This document shows positions 17,380 to 26,075 of a stretch of 55,935 nucleotides of DNA, in pieces. Below the pieces are notes generated by a model that searched no databases, was not told the DNA's origin, and saw only the letters and a list, made by a program, of their open reading frames with translations. The first letter of the stretch is position 1, and each line of letters starts with the position of its first letter. A program made the translations under genes and the position numbers. The DNA lies in NCBI RefSeq assembly GCF_001975785.1, contig NZ_MSFI01000031.1:1-55935 (forward strand), given 5' to 3'. This DNA comes from Domibacillus epiphyticus (lineage in GTDB: Bacteria > Bacillota > Bacilli > Bacillales > Domibacillaceae).

Positions 17380-17418
17380 TTCCTTGAGTTACTACGTAAT
17401 CAAGGAGTTTTTTTGTTG
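17380..17418 (+). terminator. terminator of the small basic protein gene
   Basis: TCCTTGA-gttac-tac-gtaa-TCAAGGA followed by seven Ts, 15-20 bases after the stop codon. Confidence 0.7.
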
Positions 17419-17634
17419 TAGACAGATTTACAGATATAGTACAATCAACTTCTTGATCATTCTTTGTGAGAAAACCCCTTGAATCAAGGGGGAATAGTCT
17501 TTACAGGACGAGTTCCATTATTGAGCATTGGCCAGATTACTTTACATTTTAACTATTAGGTCATTTTATAAAATACATTCTTCCGAAATTATGAATAAAA
17601 ACTTGACTGGATATGTTAAAACTAGAAAGCAGGA

Positions 17635-17778
17635 TTAATTGTTTGCTAAAAACTCTATTTTCTTCCATGGATTTTCCCTAACCTTAATGTAATAGTCTCC
17701 AGATATCGGGAATTTAAAAAACTTAATTCCTACTAATTTTAATGGAGTCCAAACTTCCTTCATCTGATACAATGGCAT
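17635..17778 (-). CDS. small hypothetical protein, 47 residues
   Basis: Reads MPLYQMKEVWTPLKLVGIKF and continues to a stop at 17635. GAGGGAG lies about six bases before the ATG. The composition (Trp, Tyr, Phe, Lys) is protein-like, and the frame has no neighbour to explain it as a shadow. No domain is recognised. The rest of the 17.42-18.08 kb stretch shows no other ORF or structure that I can support. Confidence 0.45.
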   Translation of the reverse strand: MPLYQMKEVWTPLKLVGIKFFKFPISGDYYIKVRENPWKKIEFLANN

Positions 17779-18080
17779 ATAATCTCCCTCTCTTTATAAA
17801 TATTTTGGATGCTTTTTCGATTGGATAGTCTATACATTTAAAATAACACCCAACGTTGTGCACTACCGTGTTAAAAGGCAATGCTATTACTCATAATTCG
17901 AAGAATACACCTTTATTATAAATCATTACTCTCCATTTTTATGCAAGTTTTCATCGACAAATAATTTAGTGATGAACCGTGTATTTAAGATATATTTCGA
18001 CAATGATTGGTTTTACCGCGGATGATAGCGCCCACAAATGCTGACTATTTAAAAAAGTGACCCGCAAGCATTTATTTAGC

Positions 18081-18377
18081 TCACGGATCACCCGGCATCC
18101 GATCAGATAGTTCACGGAACCACTTTTCATCATTGGCTACAATCGCCATATCGATCATTGTTTCCCAATCCTCTTTTGCAAGCGTTAGTCCAATTGGAAC
18201 AACACTTCTAGTTTCAAATACACCAAGTACCGGCGTGATTCGAGTGATCCTTCTTTTAAAATAAGTCGATACCTGAACGATGTATACTTCATTACGTAAT
18301 CGAGAAAAATCTCTTATAAATCCAATAATACGATCTGAGCCATTCGCCACAAGTACCCAGTCCCCTGCTTTGAGCAT
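18081..18377 (-). CDS. IDEAL-domain small protein
   Basis: 98 residues. The N-terminal part (about 1-65) is a beta-rich segment beginning MLKAGDWVLVANGSDRIIGF; the C-terminal part ends in IDMAIVANDEKWFRELSDRM, which fits the IDEAL-domain pattern (IDxALxxxDxxWFxxLS). IDEAL proteins are small Bacillus proteins that occur alone or fused to other domains and are thought to mediate protein contacts. AGGAGG lies seven bases before the ATG. Monocistronic; function unknown. Confidence 0.65.
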   Translation of the reverse strand: MLKAGDWVLVANGSDRIIGFIRDFSRLRNEVYIVQVSTYFKRRITRITPVLGVFETRSVVPIGLTLAKEDWETMIDMAIVANDEKWFRELSDRMPGDP

Positions 18378-18706
18378 CGTGTTTCCTCCTATACTTCAGT
18401 TAATATACCCCCCTCAAATCTGAACACTGTTATTAACAGTAAATGCTCACGGGTAACCTTGTGCGACTGCTTGAGCGGATACAGAGGCTTAATAAATTAA
18501 AAATTACTCTGTCCATCTTATCAATAAGTACATAACTGCTCATTTTCAACTAATAATATTTGAATTTAACATATAAAGAATTTTGTTCAATATTTTTCTT
18601 TTTACCCACATATCACTGGCGCTTTCATTAAAAAAACCTGCACATGGCGGCAGGTTTTTAGCAAATATTTTGTCAAGCAGCAGCTTATCCTTGTAGTTTT
18701 TTCAGT
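18378..18706. other. intergenic region between the IDEAL and sigma-factor genes
   Basis: AT-rich stretch without a supportable ORF. It contains the terminator at 18633-18658 and presumably the promoter of the IDEAL gene. Nothing else stands out. Confidence 0.5.
18631..18660. terminator. terminator of the SigH-like gene
   Basis: AAAACCTGC (18633-18641) and GCAGGTTTT (18650-18658) around an eight-base loop, with A and T runs on both sides; it lies 49 bases after the sigma-factor stop. Confidence 0.8.
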
Positions 18707-19357
18707 TTATAATGTAACTTCTCTTCTTCTCAAATACTGTTCTAATTTTCTTTTTACACGCTGAATGGCATTATCAATTGACTTTACATGCGTGTTTAAT
18801 TCTTTTGAAATTTCGATATAGGACCTGCCTTCCACGTATAAAGCCCATACCCTTTTTTCTAAATCGCTGAGAAGCTCGGTCATTTTCATTTCAATATCCA
18901 GTGATTCTTCCCTGGTAATGATTAATATTGCAGGATCCATTACGTTGGCTCCTGGTATGACGTCCATCAAAGTTTGGTCTGATCCATCATCATAAATAGG
19001 CTTGTCCAGTGAAATGTAAGAATTAAGAGGAGTGTGTTTTTGCCGTGTTGCCGTTTTGATCGCTGTTATGATCTGTCTTGTGATACAAAGTTCCGCAAAA
19101 GCGATAAAAGAAATCAGCTTTTCTTCTCGGAAATCACGAATGGCTTTATAAAGACCAATCATCCCTTCTTGCACAATATCTTCTTTATCTCCGCCAATTA
19201 AGAAATATCTACTTGCCTTTGCACGTACAAAATTCCGGTACTTGTTAATTAAAAATTCCGATGACTCCCTGTCTCCATTGTGAACTAATTCTACTAAATC
19301 CTCATCTTTTAATTTCTCATAATGATCAATCAGCTTTACTTCGAAGTTTATACTCAC
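18707..19357 (-). CDS. RNA polymerase sigma factor, SigH (sigma-30) paralogue
   Basis: 216-residue sigma-70 family protein of the SigH type. Region 2 is very close to B. subtilis SigH (NKYRNFVRAKASRYFLIGG, then EDIVQEGMIGLYKAIRDF), and region 4 ends SIDNAIQRVKRKLEQYL. SigH directs transition-state and early sporulation genes. SigH is normally encoded in the ribosomal/secE region of the chromosome; that context is absent here, so this is probably an extra copy (inference). The start is GTG at 19357, after GGAGG; a nearby ATG is out of frame. No anti-sigma gene is adjacent. Confidence 0.85.
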   Translation of the reverse strand: MSINFEVKLIDHYEKLKDEDLVELVHNGDRESSEFLINKYRNFVRAKASRYFLIGGDKEDIVQEGMIGLYKAIRDFREEKLISFIAFAELCITRQIITAIKTATRQKHTPLNSYISLDKPIYDDGSDQTLMDVIPGANVMDPAILIITREESLDIEMKMTELLSDLEKRVWALYVEGRSYIEISKELNTHVKSIDNAIQRVKRKLEQYLRRREVTL

Positions 19358-19800
19358 TCATATACCTCCGTGAAATTCAGTTGAGTTTTGATGTTTAATA
19401 GCTGCTTGCCCTATTCCTTAATTTAAAGGGCTTTCAGAATTAATAAACAACTCATCATTGTTATTCGCAAATTTATTTTAACTTATTTTTGTGTTGAAAG
19501 ATATTTACAAATGTCGACTATACCTTACAGTCTGCGTCATAATTTTATCTATTAAATAGCAATTCTTTTATTTGCGTGTCACATTTCAATCTGATGTGAT
19601 ACTTGTTGTCGAGAAAAACTTTCCATACGCCACTTTTTTTACGAAAATGCGTGGACAAGAAGGTCGTATTTAATGGTGATTCTGATATTCTTCTTTCAAA
19701 ACATAGTTTTTTAATTATGTGAACAAATGAATCCATTTTCATCAAGAATTTTTGTATAGGTTCGTCACCGCATCGACAAAATAAACAAGAGGTGAATGAC
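19358..19800. other. intergenic region between sigma-factor and ligase genes
   Basis: Mostly AT-rich. A minus-strand frame (about 19545-19733) could encode 63 residues but has no ribosome binding site, and I do not call it. The right end holds a SigG-like promoter (19754-19783) for the plus-strand leader ORF and ligase. Confidence 0.5.
19754..19783 (+). promoter_or_regulatory. SigG-like promoter of the small ORF and ligase
   Basis: -35 GTATA (matches GHATR) at 19754-19758, 18-base spacer, -10 CAAAATA (one mismatch to CATNHTA) at 19777-19783. It lies 17 bases before the start of the 32-residue ORF. Predicted forespore expression. Confidence 0.45.
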
Positions 19801-19899
19801 ATGCAAACCATCTTTTCCGGATTGCAACGAACGAGAACAAAACATAGCGCTGGCGGTAAACGCTGTTTACGCGTAGCGATTCAAAAGAAAGCAAAATGA
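19801..19899 (+). CDS. 32-residue basic peptide coupled to the ligase gene
   Basis: Small ORF beginning MQTIFSGLQRTRTKHSAGGK and ending QKKAK. It has AGAGGTG six bases before its ATG, a better site than the ligase gene has. Its TGA overlaps the ligase ATG (AATGA), so it can couple translation. It is strongly basic (Arg, Lys, His). No family is recognised; it may be a leader peptide or a small DNA-binding partner. Confidence 0.5.
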   Translation: MQTIFSGLQRTRTKHSAGGKRCLRVAIQKKAK

Positions 19900-20663
19900 A
19901 AATAATAAAGCCCATGCTTTTAACATCTGATGACAACGTTTTTTCTGATGCTGATTGGATTTTCGAACCTAAATATGATGGTTATCGCTTGTTGGTTGGA
20001 AATAAGTACTCTTATACAAAGTTTGGGACCGTTACAACGACCCGCCTTCCTGAATTGCAATTCGATCTGGGTTATGATGTCTTGTTGGATGGGGAATTAA
20101 TAACGCCAAGTACAAATGCGCCGGATAATCATGCTGGCTCTACTTCTCGTTTTCATGGCAATATGGAACAGCCTATTTACTTTATGGCTTTTGATTTATT
20201 AGAGCAAGATCATGCCTCGATTATGACACTTCCCATTGAACGGCGAAAGGAGCTGCTTTCAAAAGTAATACGGGATATTAATTCCCCTTATATTAAACAG
20301 ATCCTGCATATACCTGAAGAAGGAGAGCGATTGTTTTCGGTTATGAAAGAAAATAATATGGAAGGAATGATAGCGAAGAAAAAAGGGACTCCTTATTTAC
20401 CAGGTATCCGGTCGCCTGATTGGCGGAATATTATCTGTTGGACTCAACATGATGTCTTTATTAAGAAAATCACACTTCGGCCTTTATCCGCACAACTTTT
20501 TGATTCACAAAGTAACTATATTGGAACTGTATGGGATGGATTTACAAAAGAGATAAAATCGGAATTGTATTCTAAATCACCTCCTTTTTCCTGTAAAGTG
20601 AAAGCAAGAGGCTGGACTTCCGGTCATCAGCTCCGGTTGCCACAAATCATCGAGATATATTAA
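19896..20663 (+). CDS. ATP-dependent DNA ligase domain protein, YoqV-like
   Basis: 255-residue stand-alone ligase. Motif I EPKYDGYR has the adenylated lysine at residue 26; LDGELI, FMAFDLLE and EGMIAKKK are the later nucleotidyltransferase motifs. It resembles the small ATP-dependent ligase YoqV of B. subtilis. The usual motif V (WLKIKN in the LigD of this window) reads WRNIICW here, so the conserved KxK lysines are missing; activity may be altered. A short OB-like C-terminal part follows. It is preceded by a coupled 32-residue ORF and a SigG-like promoter, which suggests packaging in the spore. Confidence 0.8.
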   Translation: MKIIKPMLLTSDDNVFSDADWIFEPKYDGYRLLVGNKYSYTKFGTVTTTRLPELQFDLGYDVLLDGELITPSTNAPDNHAGSTSRFHGNMEQPIYFMAFDLLEQDHASIMTLPIERRKELLSKVIRDINSPYIKQILHIPEEGERLFSVMKENNMEGMIAKKKGTPYLPGIRSPDWRNIICWTQHDVFIKKITLRPLSAQLFDSQSNYIGTVWDGFTKEIKSELYSKSPPFSCKVKARGWTSGHQLRLPQIIEIY

Positions 20664-20695
20664 CTTTTAGAAAAAGAACCTTTTATGTGTAAATA

Positions 20696-20725
20696 GGGCC
20701 GCTCATATTGAGCAGCCCTTATCAT
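20696..20725 (+). terminator. terminator after the YoqV-like ligase
   Basis: GGGCcGCTCA-tat-TGAGCaGCCC at 20696-20718 followed by a moderately T-rich tail. One internal mismatch. Confidence 0.6.
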
Positions 20726-20768
20726 TTTGTTCATATTTTTTATTGTGAATCTCCATGAGCCTTCGTCA

Positions 20769-21104
20769 TCATTTATGGATTTGAACCGGTGTACCAACAG
20801 GTGCCATGGAAGAAAGTTCAAGAACATCATTATTATACATTCTGATACATCCATGTGATACATCTTTACCAATAGACGAAGGATTATTCGTTCCATGTAT
20901 GCCATAATGAGGTTTCGATAAACCCATCCATAATACGCCAAAAGGACCGCCGGGATAAAGCTGTTTATTTATTATTTTAAAAACGCCAAAAGGTGTAGCA
21001 GTGACTATTTTTCCTACAGCAATCGGATATGTTTTTACCAGCCGATTCCCATCCAGCACCTTTAATTGATGTTTTTTGGTAGATATATCGATTTTGGGCT
21101 TCAT
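20769..21104 (-). CDS. L,D-transpeptidase catalytic domain (YkuD family)
   Basis: 111-residue minimal YkuD domain that forms 3-3 crosslinks or attaches proteins in peptidoglycan. The active-site region is HGTN followed by SHGCIRM with the catalytic cysteine near residue 93. There is no signal peptide and no LysM domain, unlike YkuD itself (LysM plus catalytic domain); delivery to the wall is therefore unclear. GGAGG lies seven bases before the ATG. A CATACAATA sequence at 21142-21150 (minus strand) matches SigE/SigK -10 elements, although I cannot find a good -35; mother-cell expression would suit a cortex role. Confidence 0.87.
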   Translation of the reverse strand: MKPKIDISTKKHQLKVLDGNRLVKTYPIAVGKIVTATPFGVFKIINKQLYPGGPFGVLWMGLSKPHYGIHGTNNPSSIGKDVSHGCIRMYNNDVLELSSMAPVGTPVQIHK

Positions 21105-21215
21105 AAAACCGCCTCCAAATAAAACAATTTTGTTTTTGTTTTATTGTATGAAGGGTTCTTATTTTTACGAATGTTTACCTTATTTATAGTCGTATTACTT
21201 TTTGTTTTGTATCAT

Positions 21216-21671
21216 TTACACATCTGATTCACGCCAATCCCAATACAACGGATTAAATGTTCCATACGCTAGAAATTTACCGTTTTTATGAAACTCCATA
21301 AACCCATGCCGTTCCAGCCAGCGATAGGCTTCTCTTCTTTTCTCGTCATCGAAGCCAACAAATAAGTACTCATTGGGCTTTAACCGGTATCTAAATTGAA
21401 GGATGATATCTAAAGCCTTCTTTAAGCCTTCGAGGCCCCCTTTACCGGATGATATTTGCTTATTGCCTTTCGGATTGTGATTTTTCCATCGGTTTGCCTT
21501 TTTCCGAGAATCAGTGATGATAATCCCTGCATTCCACACATACACTACTCGACTGGAAACACTTTGTTTTTCGCGCCAAAAATACACGTGAAGCGATTGA
21601 CCATTACTTAATGATTCGCAGTAACGAACTTCACTTTTTCTGTTCTTCACTAAATCACGCAGTTCAATCAT
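21216..21671 (-). CDS. uncharacterised protein, 151 residues
   Basis: I do not recognise this protein. It is basic and soluble, without signal or membrane segments. The C-terminal part (EKRREAYRWLERHGFMEFHKNGKF) resembles the end of GNAT-like folds but the acetyl-CoA loop is not visible. The start is uncertain: the ATG at 21671 directly follows GGGAG with too little spacing, and a GTG seven codons in would be better placed. The gene is flanked by the L,D-transpeptidase gene and a decayed protease gene. Confidence 0.55.
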   Translation of the reverse strand: MIELRDLVKNRKSEVRYCESLSNGQSLHVYFWREKQSVSSRVVYVWNAGIIITDSRKKANRWKNHNPKGNKQISSGKGGLEGLKKALDIILQFRYRLKPNEYLFVGFDDEKRREAYRWLERHGFMEFHKNGKFLAYGTFNPLYWDWRESDV

Positions 21672-21802
21672 CTCCCATTTTTAATGATTATCATTTATCT
21701 TCCCCTCCACTTTTTAAATCATTTATCTCCATAGACCCCCCTGTCTTTTTTTAAAAAAAGGGGCGAACCATTTAACCGGAGTTCCAGACTTGACCGCCCT
21801 GC

Positions 21803-22249
21803 TTAATCAAATTCCTTATATACTTTCCCAAATTTCAGCACTTCATAAATGCTTTGCCATCACTCGGATGTCCATAATCAACCGGGATTAAAAAAATAAA
21901 CCTAGAGGTAGAAGAGGATATGCGCATGAAGGCAGCCTACATGAATAAGTCCGTTTATCAACAAATTGACAAGATATTGATTGCCGGTCCTACCGCTTAC
22001 ATTAGTGCATGTTTCCATCTCCGGTCATGCCGAATTTTATTATAACGACATGAAGCGTCTGTAAAATAGAACTTTCGGTTTTCAATTCTTTTTATCTTAA
22101 CCAGCATGCTGCGGTGTCCGTTTGTTAAAGAGGTTTTCCCCAAAAACAAGGGCAAAAAATGCATGTCCGCTTGTATGAATGAAAAGAGTCAATGGAAGAG
22201 TGATAAAGAACGTCCACGCAAACGTCCCCATACCGTTTAACATAAACAT
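21803..22249 (-). pseudogene. decayed M50 (site-2-protease-like) membrane metallopeptidase
   Basis: Reading the minus strand across frames gives a coherent protein: a 50-residue opening with a good AAAGGAGTGAT ribosome binding site and HTSGHAFFALVFG (degenerate HExGH helix), then KFYFTDASCRYNKIRHD, then LVNLLINGLIHVGCLHAHIL, then FLIPVDYGHPSDGKA (the second metal-ligand region), and IYEVLKFGKVYKEFD to a stop. At least three frameshifts and several stops separate the parts. The catalytic Glu of HExxH is already Thr. It explains most of the otherwise empty 21.7-22.6 kb stretch. Confidence 0.6.
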
Positions 22250-22478
22250 GCAGTATCACTCCTTTACAGTTAATCTAATGCTACGGAATGGAGTTTCCCT
22301 CATGCGGAGTAATAAAAACGCAGGAAATCAATATTGTTAATAAAGTAATTTCTTTGCTTAACTTATGCAAGATTAACATTCATTTCGACTTTTTCGTATA
22401 TTTTATTCAAAGATGGTTAAACTATAACTGTTCGATAATATCTCTCAACTCTCTGTAATTCCTTCCGATCCTATTATA

Positions 22479-22501
22479 GCCAGGGCAGCCTGGCCTTTTT
22501 T
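22479..22501 (+). terminator. terminator, plus strand
   Basis: GCCAGG-gcag-CCTGGC followed by a C and six Ts. No intact plus-strand gene lies upstream within 1.8 kb, so it is an orphan or ends an unrecognised transcript. Confidence 0.65.
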
Positions 22502-22546
22502 GCGTTAACCACCATACAGCGTATCCTTTTAAAAACTTGCTAAAAT

Positions 22547-22572
22547 AAGGGACTTGCATCCGCAAGTCCCTT
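22547..22572 (-). terminator. terminator of the catalase gene
   Basis: AAGGGACTTGC (22547-22557) and GCAAGTCCCTT (22562-22572), eleven-base perfect arms, 35 bases after the catalase stop. The T-run on the minus strand is short. Confidence 0.7.
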
Positions 22573-22607
22573 CATTATTCCAAACTATATTTTATATGCA
22601 ATTTTTT

Positions 22608-24215
22608 TTAATATGGATCCGCTTCATGCCCCATTTTTCTAGCCTTATCAGCGGCTTTGTCTGCTTCAAATGAGCTGACGTGTTCATTAGAACCCATCTC
22701 TTCCCTGGCTTTAGCGAGCCCTTCTGATACACGTCTTCCATATTCTTTGTCCGCTTTTGTAAAATTTTCGATCATTTGATTCTGAATTCTGGGATCACAA
22801 ATTTTAAGAGCATCCACCAGATTGCTGATCAATTCATCTTTTTCCCATTCTTCAAAATTGCGGTATGTTTCACCGGCTTGACCAAATTCATTCTTCCGGT
22901 CGATTGGTTCCCGAACTAGCTTGTCGTTGTAATGCGGCTGGTGTACCTTTCCAATTTGTTCAGCTTCCTTTAAGCCACCAAGAATTGAAGGCTCATAATT
23001 CACATGCGGATTTTGACCAGGAGCCATGTCTACACGATACGCGCTTTGACCATCACGCTGGTTGGTTGCAACTCGTTTTTTAGGAGAGTTTATCGGCAGC
23101 TGTAAATAATTAGCTCCAACACGGTACCGCTGTGTATCGGAGTATGAGAATGTGCGGCCTTGGAGCATTTTATCATCCGAAAAATCAAGGCCATCTACAA
23201 GGACGCCCGTTCCAAATGCAGCTTGCTCCACTTCTGCAAAATAGTTTTCCGGATTTTTATTTAGCACCATTTTTCCTACTGGAAGGAACGGGAACTTATC
23301 CGTCGGCCACAATTTTGTGTCATCCAATGGATCAAAATCAAGCTCTGGGTGTTCTTCATCACTCATAATTTGTACACAGAGCTCCCATTCAGGATAATCT
23401 CCTTTATCGATCGCCTCATATAGATCTTGAGTGGCATGACTCGTATTTATCGCTTGAATCTCGTTTGCTTCTTTTTGGGTAAGATTTCGAATTCCCTGCT
23501 TTAGCGGTTCCCAATGGTACTTGACTAAAACAGCTTCCCCTTTATCGTTTACCCATTTGTACGTATTTACTCCAGAACCCTGCATTTGGCGATAGTTGGC
23601 CGGGATGCCCCAAGGAGAGAATAGAAATGTAATCATATGAGTTGTCTCCGGCGACTGTGAAACAAAATCAAACATTCGTTCTGGATTCTGCACATTCGTC
23701 ACCGGATCAGGCTTGAACGCATGAATCATATCTGGAAATTTCAGCGGATCACGAATAAAAAAGATCTTTAAGTTATTTCCTACAAGATCCCAGTTTCCAT
23801 CTTCCGTATAAAATTTCACTGCAAATCCACGTGGATCACGAGCAGTTTCAGGAGATTCTTTCGCTCCAGCAACAGTTGAAAAACGGACAAATACTGGTGT
23901 CTTTTTCCCAGCTCCTTGAAATACCTTAGCACGGGTGTACTTCGAAACATCTTCATCTCCCGCTTTCCCGTATGTTTCAAAATAGCCGTGAGCACCTGCT
24001 CCACGTGCATGGACGACACGTTCTGGAATCCGTTCACGGTCAAAGTGCGAAATTTTCTCCAAAAAATCGTAATTCTCCAGTGTCCCTGGACCACGATTCC
24101 CCACCGTTCTTATATTTTGATTATCAGTGACCGGATGCCCTTGACGATTTGTTAACGATTCTTCATTTTCCCCGGTTCCTTTACGGCTGCCGTAGTCTTT
24201 TTTTTCATTATCCAT
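22608..24215 (-). CDS. katX: heme catalase, KatX-like
   Basis: 535-residue monofunctional catalase that decomposes H2O2. The catalytic histidine is His69 in [12 protein letters not shown]; the catalytic Asn lies in [12 protein letters not shown] (near residue 148); the heme-ligand Tyr is in [12 protein letters not shown]. The N-terminal extension ([10 protein letters not shown], then [14 protein letters not shown]) and size resemble the spore catalase KatX of B. subtilis. GGGAGG lies seven bases before the ATG, and a SigF-like promoter lies 39-69 bases upstream, consistent with forespore expression. KatA- or KatE-type alternatives cannot be excluded from sequence reading alone. Confidence 0.88.
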   Translation of the reverse strand: MDNEKKDYGSRKGTGENEESLTNRQGHPVTDNQNIRTVGNRGPGTLENYDFLEKISHFDRERIPERVVHARGAGAHGYFETYGKAGDEDVSKYTRAKVFQGAGKKTPVFVRFSTVAGAKESPETARDPRGFAVKFYTEDGNWDLVGNNLKIFFIRDPLKFPDMIHAFKPDPVTNVQNPERMFDFVSQSPETTHMITFLFSPWGIPANYRQMQGSGVNTYKWVNDKGEAVLVKYHWEPLKQGIRNLTQKEANEIQAINTSHATQDLYEAIDKGDYPEWELCVQIMSDEEHPELDFDPLDDTKLWPTDKFPFLPVGKMVLNKNPENYFAEVEQAAFGTGVLVDGLDFSDDKMLQGRTFSYSDTQRYRVGANYLQLPINSPKKRVATNQRDGQSAYRVDMAPGQNPHVNYEPSILGGLKEAEQIGKVHQPHYNDKLVREPIDRKNEFGQAGETYRNFEEWEKDELISNLVDALKICDPRIQNQMIENFTKADKEYGRRVSEGLAKAREEMGSNEHVSSFEADKAADKARKMGHEADPY

Positions 24216-24253
24216 TGTTTATCCTCCCAGGTGTAAAGTGAAAATCTCTATAA

Positions 24254-24284
24254 TATTCATGCCCTTATGGAAAAGGAAGTAAAC
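24254..24284 (-). promoter_or_regulatory. SigF-like promoter of the catalase gene
   Basis: On the minus strand: -35 GTTTA (24284-24280), 16-base spacer, -10 GGCATGAATA (24263-24254), one mismatch to GGNRANANTW. B. subtilis katX is known to be SigF-dependent. Confidence 0.55.
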
Positions 24285-24302
24285 ATTAGAATTAAATTCC
24301 CT

Positions 24303-25244
24303 TTAATACCGATAAGGAATCTTTGACCTGCTTATGGAAACATCAGATAGCCCGTTAAGAATTAAAAAATGTTTCAACCCTTCTTCTGCTATATCGAGAC
24401 TGTTTTTCGGTCCAATCGTTATCCCTTTAATCGGCATATTAGTCCCGTGGTTTGAAATTGGAATTTTGATATATGGAATAAAAACGCCGTTGCTCAATCG
24501 GCATTGGTATGGGGGTTTTTCATTTTTATATGGATGAAAAACAGCGATTCGGAACTCTTCTTCCTGATGAAAACTGTGGTCTTTAAAAAAAATGGAATAG
24601 CATACGATATTGGCTAAAATTCTTTTCCCTTTTTGAAATTGAAATTGTTTTTCGCCGTTACAATAGTCGTAGAGAAACAATTTATACAAATTAATGATTT
24701 CTCTTTTCAGTAAATGAATTTGATCCTGTTTGTTGTATATCACAAAATACGGATAAACGGAAAATTCTTTATTGGGATAAACCATTTTTAAATTCTCTAT
24801 AAAAATTTTACCAATCTCAGGGTAGCTAAACTCGATATTGTACCCATCATTATTTGAATAATTGGACCAAAGAAGGTTGGAATCACCATTTCTGCTGAAA
24901 GAAAGGGTAAAGATTTCAAAGGAAAATAAATCTTGTTCCATCATTTGTTTAAACCATTTGCTAAAAAGCAGCTCTTCATTATTCGGTTCAGGGGACAAAA
25001 ATTCCTGTATTATGGACAATACGAGGTCTAGCGTATATTTTCTTTCCAGCTTGTCATTTAAAAATTCACTTTTTGACAGCCATATTTCCCTATTTTCAAC
25101 AATACTTTTTACTCCATTTCCATTACTGTAGTGAAAAAGAGAGCATGAGCCCTCCAATAAAGGGAGCTGGTCCGCTTTAAGTGAAGAAAGAAACAAATGA
25201 ATATCATCAATCCGCTTTATATCAGAAAATTTTTTTTCCAACAT
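24303..25244 (-). CDS. DUF2971-family protein
   Basis: 313-residue soluble protein. The N-terminal part has the DUF2971 pattern LFHYSNGNGVKSIVENREIWLSKSEFLNDKLE (about residues 35-68), and the C-terminal half has the later YRIAVFHP-like and ITIGPKNSLD segments. DUF2971 proteins are scattered in bacteria and phages and are sometimes found in defence-related or accessory contexts; no enzymatic activity is established. GGAGAGAGG directly precedes the ATG. It stands alone next to the catalase gene. The low GC content is notable even here. Confidence 0.75.
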   Translation of the reverse strand: MLEKKFSDIKRIDDIHLFLSSLKADQLPLLEGSCSLFHYSNGNGVKSIVENREIWLSKSEFLNDKLERKYTLDLVLSIIQEFLSPEPNNEELLFSKWFKQMMEQDLFSFEIFTLSFSRNGDSNLLWSNYSNNDGYNIEFSYPEIGKIFIENLKMVYPNKEFSVYPYFVIYNKQDQIHLLKREIINLYKLFLYDYCNGEKQFQFQKGKRILANIVCYSIFFKDHSFHQEEEFRIAVFHPYKNEKPPYQCRLSNGVFIPYIKIPISNHGTNMPIKGITIGPKNSLDIAEEGLKHFLILNGLSDVSISRSKIPYRY

Positions 25245-25619
25245 CCTCTCTCCTTCTCAGCTCAACCATATTATGCACCAAATGAGGCGCAAATATTGGC
25301 TGCAAGAGAGATCTCATTATTTATAAATAAAAAAACTTGCTAGGCAAGTTAGCGCCAGCGAGTTATACGGTAAAGGCTTTTACCTCTTTCTGTTAGCATT
25401 AATTAACGAATGTTTTCTACCTTTGCATTTATTTTACACGAACGGGTAAACTGTTTCTTGATTGGTTATGTTAGCTGCTTCTCTTGCCAACAGATGCCTT
25501 TCAAGCTTTAAGCCGGGATTCTCCCGGCTTTTTAATACATTTTTCTCAAAAAAGATCTTATTCTTTCATTTTCATTTTCCTAAAAACGAGCCTCTCTCGT
25601 TTTTTTAACAAATTTTTAT
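25245..25619. other. intergenic region with three hairpins, possible small RNA locus
   Basis: No ORF longer than a few codons is supportable. Hairpins are AACTTGC-tag-GCAAGTT at 25334-25350 (T-rich tail on the minus strand), AGCCGGGA-ttc-TCCCGGCT at 25511-25529 (T5 on the plus strand) and AAAACGAG-cctct-CTCGTTTT at 25583-25603 (terminator of the gene at 25620). The first two have no obvious gene to terminate. Confidence 0.5.
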
Positions 25620-25853
25620 TTAATCAGGGGACACCATTCCGCCAGATCCGGTTGAAGTAATATCAGATTGAACCTGAACACCGGCCTTTTTGATTGTCAC
25701 ACCTTCTTGCAGCATCTTGTTTTGTTCCGGAAGGTTATTCGTCAACCCGTTTACTTTTATTCCATGTTCTTGTAGTGCCTCTTTTACAATCGTTTCAATA
25801 TCACCAGATTGTTTCATTTCATCAACTGTTAATTCTGCATATACTGTTTTCAT
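25620..25853 (-). CDS. small hypothetical protein with SigB-like promoter
   Basis: 77 residues from the ATG at 25853, which follows AAAGGAGG; the longer frame upstream lacks a start signal and contains the promoter region. It is acidic and soluble, starting MKTVYAELTVDEMKQSG and ending in a Ser/Gly-rich tail (STGSGGMVSPD). No domain is recognised. The upstream GTTTAC-N13-GGGAAT sequence suggests general-stress control. A terminator hairpin follows at 25583-25603. Confidence 0.7.
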   Translation of the reverse strand: MKTVYAELTVDEMKQSGDIETIVKEALQEHGIKVNGLTNNLPEQNKMLQEGVTIKKAGVQVQSDITSTGSGGMVSPD

Positions 25854-25887
25854 TATTATTCCTCCTTTAAACCTTTTTAAAGAGACT

Positions 25888-25912
25888 ATTCCCATTTTAT
25901 TGATATGTAAAC
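25888..25912 (-). promoter_or_regulatory. SigB-like promoter
   Basis: Minus strand: GTTTAC (25912-25907), 13-base spacer, GGGAAT (25893-25888); consensus GTTTAA-N12-15-GGGTAT. It lies 35 bases before the start codon at 25853 and has the same -10 and spacer length as the gsiB site at 33314-33338. Confidence 0.5.
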
Positions 25913-26017
25913 TCTTCCGTTATCATCGTTTTTCTGACAATCATTTTATAAAATTGAAGCCATTGGCTTCGCGTCTATTTTTTGAGTGAACAAAAAGAAT
26001 TTTCAAGCGATTTATTT

Positions 26018-26047
26018 GAATGATTCTATACCCATCGACAAATATTA
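26018..26047 (+). promoter_or_regulatory. SigG-like promoter of the SASP gene
   Basis: -35 GAATG (fits GHATR) at 26018-26022, 18-base spacer, -10 AATATTA (one mismatch to CATNHTA) at 26041-26047. All known alpha/beta SASP genes of Bacillus are SigG-dependent. Confidence 0.6.
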
Positions 26048-26075
26048 AAGACAAACAACAGAGGTGGTGAAGATC

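Noticed and set aside
19545-19811. 88-codon minus-strand ORF between the SigH-like and ligase genes
   Set aside because: No ribosome binding site at any in-frame start; its beginning overlaps the SigG-like promoter and the start of the small plus-strand ORF.
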